Assembly: GCA_032251045.1 (NCBI GenBank)
Contig: JAVVEW010000024.1
Location: 1 to 37,651 of the forward strand
Length of the DNA stretch: 37,651 nt
Direction of reading: 5' to 3'
Origin: JAVVEW01 sp032251045
Lineage (GTDB): Bacteria; Pseudomonadota; Gammaproteobacteria; Methylococcales; Methylomonadaceae
A program made the translations under genes and the position numbers. The notes beneath the pieces are model-generated. The model worked only from the letters and a program-made list of their open reading frames with translations. It was not told where the DNA came from and made no database searches. Every line of letters begins with the position of its first letter. The first letter of the stretch is position 1. This document shows, piece by piece, positions 1-6,507 of this stretch.

Positions 1-1386
1 CAGCAAGTCGAACGACTCAAACAAAAACAAATTGCGTATTTCAAGCGTTTAATCACCGGCGACTATGATCAGGATTATGTCGAGAACCGGTATCAAGTCG
101 GTATCAAGCATCAACAAATCGGCCTGGGGCCGGAATGGTATATCGGCAGCTATCAATTCTATTTGAGCTGGTTGATTGAGCAATTAAAACACGACGGTGA
201 TGCCGGCGAGTGCTACGACAGCTTATTAGCGGTTTTCAAGGTTATTCTGTTCGATATCGAGTTGGTCATCGATGCCTATTTCCATAAGGATCATGACATG
301 CTCAGAATGATGGCTCAGGTGTTTGAAAGCAATGTCGAAGGCGTGTTGATTACGGACCGAGAAGGCAGAGTCGTTCATGCCAACCGCAAAGTTTCCACCC
401 TTATCGGTTTCGATAACAAGCAGCTTTTGCAACAACCTGTGGCCAGGTTATTGCCCGAAACCGAATGGTCGGCGTTTGCCAATTATTGGCAACAAGCCGT
501 AGCGGAAGGTGCCTGGCAGGGCGAAACCTGGATGGTTACAGAATCGGGGCGAAAATTTCCCGCCTGGCTGAATATCAGTTCGGTTACCGATCAAAACCAA
601 GCGATCACCCATTGCGTGGTGGAATTTTCCGATATCAGTCCTTTCCACGAAGCACAAAAAACCTTACAGCAACGAACCGAAGAGCTGGCCCGTTCCAATC
701 GCGAGCTGGAGCTGTTTGCTTATGTGGCGTCACATGATCTGCAGGAACCGTTGCGCATGGTGGCTAGTTTCACCCAGCTGTTGGCGCGGCGTTATAAAGG
801 CAAGCTGGATGCCGATGCCGATGAGTTCATCCATTTCGCCGTCGATGGCGCGACCCGGATGCAGACCTTGATCAACGATCTATTGGCCTATTCCAGGGTC
901 GGAACGCGGGGCAAGCCGTTTGAGCAGGTGGCTCTGAATGCCATACTGCAAAAAGCCAAGGATAATCTGAAAATCGCCCTGGATGAAAGCCATGCTGAAA
1001 TTGTCAGTGATGACTTGCCGGAAATTTTTGGTGATAGCGTGCAATTGCTACAGTTGTTCCAGAATCTGATCAGTAACGCGGTAAAATTTCGGGGTTCAGA
1101 GTCACCTAAAGTAACCATCACTGTGCAGCAGCACCTCGGTGTCTGGCACCTTCGTTTTCAGGATAATGGTATTGGCATCGCCCCGGAATTTTTTGAACGT
1201 ATTTTTGTGATCTTTCAGCGCCTGCACACCAAAGAAGACTACCCAGGCACTGGTATAGGTCTTGCCATTGCAAAGAAAATTGTCGAACGCCACGGTGGTG
1301 ACATTCGTGTTGAGTCAGCGCCGGGTGCGGGCGCCGCTTTTATCGTTTCCTTTCCGGTTGTTGATCATGAGGAGTCAGACCAATGA
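1..1386 (+). CDS. Globin-coupled sensor histidine kinase (5'-partial)
   Basis: The reading frame is open from base 1, so the gene begins upstream; the TTG at 163 is internal, not a start. In the 461 visible residues, 1-60 match the C-terminal half of a globin-coupled-sensor domain, with the pattern VGxxHxxxGLxPxWYxGxY. His37 (bases 109-111) is the expected proximal heme ligand. A PAS domain follows (about 100-214), then a HisKA dimerisation helix with the H-box ASHDLQEPLR (His245) of the Cph1/phytochrome kinase type. The HATPase domain has an N-box near Asn359, G1 DNGIGIA near 388 and G2 GTGIGLA near 416. No membrane segment is visible, so the kinase is probably cytoplasmic. The likely role is O2 (or NO/CO) sensing by heme, with phosphotransfer to the next gene, which overlaps by 4 bases. 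Domain calls are from sequence; the ligand is inferred from the family. Confidence 0.88.
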   Translation, partial: QQVERLKQKQIAYFKRLITGDYDQDYVENRYQVGIKHQQIGLGPEWYIGSYQFYLSWLIEQLKHDGDAGECYDSLLAVFKVILFDIELVIDAYFHKDHDMLRMMAQVFESNVEGVLITDREGRVVHANRKVSTLIGFDNKQLLQQPVARLLPETEWSAFANYWQQAVAEGAWQGETWMVTESGRKFPAWLNISSVTDQNQAITHCVVEFSDISPFHEAQKTLQQRTEELARSNRELELFAYVASHDLQEPLRMVASFTQLLARRYKGKLDADADEFIHFAVDGATRMQTLINDLLAYSRVGTRGKPFEQVALNAILQKAKDNLKIALDESHAEIVSDDLPEIFGDSVQLLQLFQNLISNAVKFRGSESPKVTITVQQHLGVWHLRFQDNGIGIAPEFFERIFVIFQRLHTKEDYPGTGIGLAIAKKIVERHGGDIRVESAPGAGAAFIVSFPVVDHEESDQ

Positions 1387-1838
1387 GTTTTGAAGTAACA
1401 GGCCGAGCTGCCGAATTTTTGTTGGTCGAGGACAATCCCGGTGATGTGCGCCTGACCAAGGAGGCGTTGGCGGAAAGTAAAGTCAAAAATAATCTGAATG
1501 TGGTTCATGATGGCGAGGCAGCCATGGCGTTTTTACGGCGCCAGGGTGTATATGCTGATGCGCCAAGACCTGATGTGATTTTGCTGGATTTGAATTTGCC
1601 CAAAAAAAATGGTCGTGAGGTATTGGAGGAAATCAAGGCTGATGCAAGCCTTAAACGCATCCCGGTGGTGATTATCACCTCCTCGGAAGCCGAGCAGGAT
1701 GTACTGAGAACCTATGACTTGCATGTCAATTGTTATGTCAACAAGCCGGTGGACCTAGAGCAGTTTGTCAGGGTTGTGCAATCTATCGAAACGTTCTGGT
1801 TGACCATCGTCAAGCTACCTTCCGAAATCGACAGCTGA
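1383..1838 (+). CDS. Single-domain response regulator, Rcp1-like
   Basis: This 151-residue protein is a lone receiver domain. The acidic pair is Glu16-Asp17, the phospho-acceptor is Asp69 in VILLDLNLP, the switch residues are Thr99/Ser100 and the conserved lysine is Lys121. The NLPKKNGREVLEEIK and CYVNKPVDLEQF segments are typical of the Rcp1 family, which partners Cph1-type kinases. Its start overlaps the kinase stop (ATGA), so the two are probably translationally coupled and cognate. With no output domain, it probably acts by protein-protein contact or as a phosphate shuttle. Passing phosphate to the receivers of the next two proteins is an inference from the operon. Confidence 0.9.
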   Translation: MSFEVTGRAAEFLLVEDNPGDVRLTKEALAESKVKNNLNVVHDGEAAMAFLRRQGVYADAPRPDVILLDLNLPKKNGREVLEEIKADASLKRIPVVIITSSEAEQDVLRTYDLHVNCYVNKPVDLEQFVRVVQSIETFWLTIVKLPSEIDS

Positions 1839-1841
1839 ATC

Positions 1842-3566
1842 ATGAATCAGACAGCCAAGGTTTTACTGATTGAAGATAATCCAGGTGACGCCAAGCTCGT
1901 GGAGGTTTTGCTCGATGCCTCAGGCGACAGCCAGGACAGAACCTTTGAATTGATGCGGGTCGGACAGTTAAGCGAAGCATTTCCGTTACTTGACGATGAC
2001 AGCATCAAGGCTATTTTGTTGGATCTTGGCTTGCCCGATGGTAAGGGACTGGACACCTTGATTAGGGTGCATGCGCAAGCGCCGATGATTCCCATTGTGG
2101 TTTTAAGTGCGGAAGAAGATGAGTTGTTGGCGATTCGTTGCGTGCAAAATGGCGCACAGGATTTTCTGATTAAACATGGCATCTCGGAAATGTTGTTACG
2201 CCGGGCTATCTGGTATGCCATTGAGCGCAAGCATTTGTTCGAGCAATTGCAATACATGGCGCACTTTGACATTCTGACTGGCCTTGCCAATCGAAAGCAG
2301 TTTTACGATCGCATCAAGCAGGATTGGATTGCTGCGGAGCGCGCTCATACAACGCTGGCGCTTATTTTTATCGACTTGAACGACTTCAAGGCAGTTAACG
2401 ATAGCCTGGGGCATGTCGTTGGCGATGATTTACTAAAAGAAGTGGCGCGGCGATTGTTATCCAGTGTCCGGGCCAGCGATTGTGTGGCACGGATGGGCGG
2501 CGATGAATTTACCGTTATTCTCAATCAGCTTAAAGCACCACAGGAAGCCGCCTTGATCGCGGAAAAAATCATGACCAATCTGAGTGCGCCTTTTTTATTG
2601 GCCGGTTGCTCAAGTCAGGTGCGCGCCAGTATAGGGATTGCCACCTATCCGCATGATTGCGACGAACCCGAACAGTTGATCGAGGCTGCTGATGCAGCCA
2701 TGTACAAGGCCAAAGTAACCGACAGCGACAAAACGACCCGCTATTGCTTTTATTCCTCGGCGCTGTCCAGCAAAGTGCGCAAGAAGCAACAGCGTTTTCA
2801 GGAATTGTCCAGCGCCTTGCGACAAGGTCAGTTTGAATTGTTTTATCAGCCCCAGTTTGATTTACATTCAGGCAAAATCGTTGCCATGGAGGCTTTGTTG
2901 CGTTGGCGGCACGCTCAAAAGGGACTTTTGGCACCGCAGGCTTTCATGGATGAATTGGAGGAAAGCGGCTTAATTGTGCCCGTGGGCGATTGGGTGCTGG
3001 AGCAGGCGTTAGAGCAATGTCAAAGTTGGCGCCGGCATATGCCAACCGAGGTGTCTGTTTCGGTCAATATTTCCAGTCGGCAATTTCGTCAGCCGGATTT
3101 TGTCGGGAAATTAACGGCTTTACTGGACCGACTCGCTTTGGAAAGTTCTGCCGTCGAGCTGGATTTTCATGAACAAACCTTATGGGAAAACGAAGCATAC
3201 TCGCAAACGGTGCTGCAAAAACTGCATATAAAAGGTGTGCGACTGGCGCTGGATAATTTTGGTAGTGGTTTGATTTCCTTAAAATCGCTGCTGAATTTCC
3301 CTTTGCATCTGGTAAAAATTGACCCGGTTTTGTTGCAGCAGCAAAGCGATAGCGCCGGTTCCCAAGCAATTGCGAAAGCGGCGGTGGAAATTGCGCATCT
3401 ATTTCGCATTAAAGGCATGGCAAATGGTGTCGAAACGTCACTGGATCTGGAGCGAGTGCGCAATATTGCCTGCGATCACGTCCAGGGTTATTTGTACAGC
3501 AAGCCCTTACCGGCAGAGCAGGCAATGCTGTTGTTGATCGGTAACCAGCAGACTACCTTGCAGTAG
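1842..3566 (+). CDS. Receiver-GGDEF-EAL protein with degenerate EAL domain
   Basis: The protein has 574 residues. Residues 5-120 form a receiver with Asp61 as phospho-acceptor, Ser89 and Lys111. Residues 135-300 form a GGDEF diguanylate cyclase with intact GGDEF at 219-223 and an RxxD inhibitory site, RASD, at 210-213. Residues 318-565 form an EAL domain. EAL (350-352), Asn409, Lys492, Glu531 and Gln548 are kept. However, the ELTES motif is DFHEQ (441-445), DDFGTG is DNFGSG (471-476) and AEGVET is ANGVET (527-532). These replace residues that bind metal or activate water in active EAL phosphodiesterases. The best reading is a phospho-regulated diguanylate cyclase whose EAL is inactive or only binds c-di-GMP. 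The gene starts 3 bases after the regulator, with no clear ribosome-binding site, which suggests coupling. Confidence 0.9.
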   Translation: MNQTAKVLLIEDNPGDAKLVEVLLDASGDSQDRTFELMRVGQLSEAFPLLDDDSIKAILLDLGLPDGKGLDTLIRVHAQAPMIPIVVLSAEEDELLAIRCVQNGAQDFLIKHGISEMLLRRAIWYAIERKHLFEQLQYMAHFDILTGLANRKQFYDRIKQDWIAAERAHTTLALIFIDLNDFKAVNDSLGHVVGDDLLKEVARRLLSSVRASDCVARMGGDEFTVILNQLKAPQEAALIAEKIMTNLSAPFLLAGCSSQVRASIGIATYPHDCDEPEQLIEAADAAMYKAKVTDSDKTTRYCFYSSALSSKVRKKQQRFQELSSALRQGQFELFYQPQFDLHSGKIVAMEALLRWRHAQKGLLAPQAFMDELEESGLIVPVGDWVLEQALEQCQSWRRHMPTEVSVSVNISSRQFRQPDFVGKLTALLDRLALESSAVELDFHEQTLWENEAYSQTVLQKLHIKGVRLALDNFGSGLISLKSLLNFPLHLVKIDPVLLQQQSDSAGSQAIAKAAVEIAHLFRIKGMANGVETSLDLERVRNIACDHVQGYLYSKPLPAEQAMLLLIGNQQTTLQ

Positions 3567-3576
3567 TCGTGGCGCT

Positions 3577-5637
3577 ATGGACGTTTTATTGCTAGAGGAT
3601 AATCGGGCCGATGCTGTTTTGATTCAGCAGCTGTTGGCGGAACAGGATTCAGCCTATCAGGTTTGTCATTGCACGAGTCTGGAGCAGGCTGAGGTGGCCT
3701 TGTCGCGGCAAGATTTTCAGGTTGCGCTGCTGGATTTGTCACTACCGGACGCTTTTGGGACTGCCTTGTTCGAGCGTATTGATTGTCTGGCTCCCGACAT
3801 GCCCATTATTGTACTGACCGGTTGTGATGACCAGGCGCTGGCCATGCGTCTGGCCGAGGCGGGCGCTCAGGATTATCTGGTCAAGAATGAATTAACCGCA
3901 GGGTTACTGGTGCGCACCTTGCATTATGCGCGTGAAAGGAAGCGGGTTTCGGTAAAGCTGCAATTAGCTGCCGCAGTGTTTGACAGTACGCTGGAAGGTA
4001 TTCTGATTACCGATACTAAGCGCCGCATCATCAGCGCCAATGAGGCATTTTGTCAGATGAGCGGTTTCACCTTGGATGCGTTGCTTGGACTGACTCCGCG
4101 TTTGTTTGATTCCAAGCGACACAGTCGTGCCTTTTTTCGGCAAATGTGGATCGATATTAACCGCGACGGGCAATGGCGCGGGGAAATCTGGAATCGTCGC
4201 AAAAATGGTGAGGTCTTTCCCTGTTGGGTCAATATCAGTGCCGTTCAGCATCCTGTTCAGGCCAAGGTGACTAACTATGTCGCGATTTTCACCGAAATTA
4301 CCGAACTGAAACTGTCGCAAGAAAAGCTGGATCATCTGGCGCATCATGATCCTTTAACCGGGTTGCCCAACCGTTTGTTATTCAAAGACCGCATGGAGCA
4401 GGCGTTGCGTCAGGCATTACGCCAGAAAACCATTATCGCGGTGATGTTTCTGGATTTGGATCGTTTCAAACTGATCAACGACACCTTGGGGCACTGGGTG
4501 GGTGATGAGCTGTTGCGAGCGGTGGCAGACCGTTTGCGGCATTGTGTGCGCGACACCGATACCATCGCCCGGCTGGGCGGCGATGAATTCGCCATTATTC
4601 TGGCTAATATGCGTCATGAGGCCGGGGTTGAAAAAGTCGCGCAGAAAATCATCAAAGCCCTGGCGGCGATTTTTTGTGTGGGGGGGCATGAGGTTTTTGT
4701 GACCACCAGCATTGGCATTACCTTGTATCCCGATGTCAATAGTGATCGTAAAAAGTTGCTGGAAAACGCCGATGTTGCCATGTATCAGGCTAAAGCCCAA
4801 GGACGCAATACCTATCAATTTTACACCCAGGAAATGAATGCGGCGGCCTTTCATCGTCTGCGCCTGGAAACGCAGCTGCGCACGGCCCTGGAGCGGGGTG
4901 AGTTTCGCCTGTTTTATCAACCGCAAATCGATCTGGAAAGCGGCGAGGCGATGGGCGTAGAAGCCTTGTTGCGCTGGCAAACACCTGAGTTTGGTCTGGT
5001 TTCGCCCGGTGAATTTATTCCCATGCTGGAGGAAACCGGTTTGATTATTCCGGTCGGGGAGTGGGTGATTAACACGGCCTGCGAGCAGTTGCACGCCTGG
5101 CTGGAAGACGGTTTGCCCAGTATCACTATGGCGGTGAATTTATCAGCACGGCAATTTCGCGAACCGGATTTATTGGCAAAAATCCAATCCGCATTGCAGC
5201 GTTACCAGGTGCCTCCTAAGTTACTGGAGCTGGAGTTGACCGAGAGCATGGTGATGGATGATGTCGAGGGGGCGGTGGCGATATTGCAAAAACTAAAGGC
5301 GATTGGGGTCAAAGTGGCGATTGATGATTTCGGCACGGGGGTTTCCTCTTTGGGTGCATTGAAACAATTCCCCGTTGATACCTTAAAGATCAGTCATGAT
5401 TTTGTGCTGAATCTGCCCGAGGATGCCGTTGATGCCTCGATTGCCAGTGCCGTGATTGGCCTGGCGCGCAATATGAGTCTGGGCAGTGTCGCGGAAGGTG
5501 TTGAAACGGCTCAACAGTTGGACTTTTTACGTGGCCAGGAATGTGAACGTTTGCAAGGTTTCTTGTTCAGTCGGCCGATTCCCGCAGATGAGTTGACCGA
5601 ATTATTGCGGCAAGGGCTATTGAATTTGCGCCCTTAA
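3577..5637 (+). CDS. Receiver-PAS-GGDEF-EAL bifunctional c-di-GMP protein
   Basis: The protein has 686 residues. A receiver (1-118) carries Asp53, Thr81 and Lys103. A PAS domain spans about 128-250 with no obvious cofactor signature. The GGDEF domain (about 255-420) has intact GGDEF at 334-338 and an RDTD inhibitory site at 325-328. The EAL domain (about 430-680) keeps all main motifs: EAL 462-464, Asn521, ELTES 553-557, DDFGTG 583-588, Lys604, AEGVET 639-644 and Gln660. KID is KIS (604-606), a mild change. The protein could therefore both make and degrade c-di-GMP. The start lies 10 bases after the previous stop. Its 3' end overlaps a convergent gene by 4 bases. Its strong likeness to the preceding gene suggests duplication, with PAS gained here or lost there. 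Confidence 0.92.
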   Translation: MDVLLLEDNRADAVLIQQLLAEQDSAYQVCHCTSLEQAEVALSRQDFQVALLDLSLPDAFGTALFERIDCLAPDMPIIVLTGCDDQALAMRLAEAGAQDYLVKNELTAGLLVRTLHYARERKRVSVKLQLAAAVFDSTLEGILITDTKRRIISANEAFCQMSGFTLDALLGLTPRLFDSKRHSRAFFRQMWIDINRDGQWRGEIWNRRKNGEVFPCWVNISAVQHPVQAKVTNYVAIFTEITELKLSQEKLDHLAHHDPLTGLPNRLLFKDRMEQALRQALRQKTIIAVMFLDLDRFKLINDTLGHWVGDELLRAVADRLRHCVRDTDTIARLGGDEFAIILANMRHEAGVEKVAQKIIKALAAIFCVGGHEVFVTTSIGITLYPDVNSDRKKLLENADVAMYQAKAQGRNTYQFYTQEMNAAAFHRLRLETQLRTALERGEFRLFYQPQIDLESGEAMGVEALLRWQTPEFGLVSPGEFIPMLEETGLIIPVGEWVINTACEQLHAWLEDGLPSITMAVNLSARQFREPDLLAKIQSALQRYQVPPKLLELELTESMVMDDVEGAVAILQKLKAIGVKVAIDDFGTGVSSLGALKQFPVDTLKISHDFVLNLPEDAVDASIASAVIGLARNMSLGSVAEGVETAQQLDFLRGQECERLQGFLFSRPIPADELTELLRQGLLNLRP

Positions 5638-6434
5638 AGACCGATGCTCAGCGCATCTAAAGCCTGGTGCAGACTTTGTAAAATCGCCGGGGCGTTTGGC
5701 TGTTTCACGTCAGAGGGTAACGGTTCGCCCTCGGTTAAAGTTTGCCAGCGATTCAATAATTGGCGCAAGGTGATGCGTTCGCTGTGGCTGAAATGACAGC
5801 GTTCAGTCAAGGTCTTAAAATCAGCCGGCTCGTCATGCGTCTGTCGCAGCCGGTTCAGTTCCGGCAGCCATCTCTCCAATATCGGTAGCAAGGCTAAGGT
5901 CAAGGGTGGCTGGCTTTTGAGCTTTTCGATGTCCACAGGGTGGGCGTGATTATCAGACACCACTTTTAAGCATTGCGCCAAATCCACATTCGTAAAGCGC
6001 AGCGCCACGCTGTAAAATCCCGCCCCCTCCATATCCACCAAGCCACTGTCAGGATAGTCTGTTTGCGCATGGGTATGCGTGATCAAGGACTCGGACGGGC
6101 AGGGTGCAGGACGGCAGCGGCCGGGATAAAATAATGCCTGAGTGTCGGGATCGGTAATTTGATGTATGGCAAATACCGAACCTGGCGGATGTTCGGCGTG
6201 ACCGGCCAGACCCATGTTCACCAGCACCGGTTCCTGGCATGGATAACTCGCCAGCGTATAAGCCACGCCGGCAGCCATGGCTGTCTTGCCCATGCCGGTG
6301 ACCGTGAGCGTCACGGTGTTTTTCCGGTAAACAGTAAAGGCGCGGTGCGTCTGTTGTTTCTGTAAGCGGTAATGGCTGATGAAAGGCTTGGCTTCATGCA
6401 GCAGCGCGCAAAATAGAAAAGTATTGTTGGACAT
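5634..6434 (-). CDS. Nucleoside phosphorylase / MTA-SAH nucleosidase-like protein
   Basis: This 266-residue protein shows the PNP/UDP phosphorylase fold. It has an N-terminal ALLHEAKP segment with the Glu typical of MTA/SAH nucleosidases, the glycine-rich GMGKTAMAAG loop, and VNMGLAGH. A VDMEGAG motif matches the ribose-binding VEMEAAA of MTAN, and a VSD motif (KVVSDNHAH) supplies the catalytic aspartate. About 80 extra C-terminal residues, predicted helical, are not part of the classic 230-residue nucleosidase. The true substrate (MTA, SAH, futalosine or another nucleoside) cannot be read from sequence. It is convergent with the signalling operon and divergent from gyrA, with 73 bases to gyrA's ATG, so it is probably monocistronic. 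Confidence 0.75.
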   Translation of the reverse strand: MSNNTFLFCALLHEAKPFISHYRLQKQQTHRAFTVYRKNTVTLTVTGMGKTAMAAGVAYTLASYPCQEPVLVNMGLAGHAEHPPGSVFAIHQITDPDTQALFYPGRCRPAPCPSESLITHTHAQTDYPDSGLVDMEGAGFYSVALRFTNVDLAQCLKVVSDNHAHPVDIEKLKSQPPLTLALLPILERWLPELNRLRQTHDEPADFKTLTERCHFSHSERITLRQLLNRWQTLTEGEPLPSDVKQPNAPAILQSLHQALDALSIGL

Positions 6435-6454
6435 GCTCAGGTCAAGGGGGATTC

Positions 6455-6463
6455 TGTTATAAT
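6455..6463 (+). promoter_or_regulatory. Extended -10 promoter of gyrA
   Basis: The sequence TGTTATAAT is a perfect TGn-TATAAT extended -10 element, with the hexamer at 6458-6463. No good -35 lies at the normal distance, which is common for extended -10 promoters. Transcription would begin near 6470, about 38 bases before the gyrA ATG. This is the only strong promoter seen ahead of the gyrA-to-rpsA run. Confidence 0.65.
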
Positions 6464-6507
6464 AGGCGGCTTGATTTTCCGCAGGAAAAGCGGCTTAGCC
6501 CCCAATT

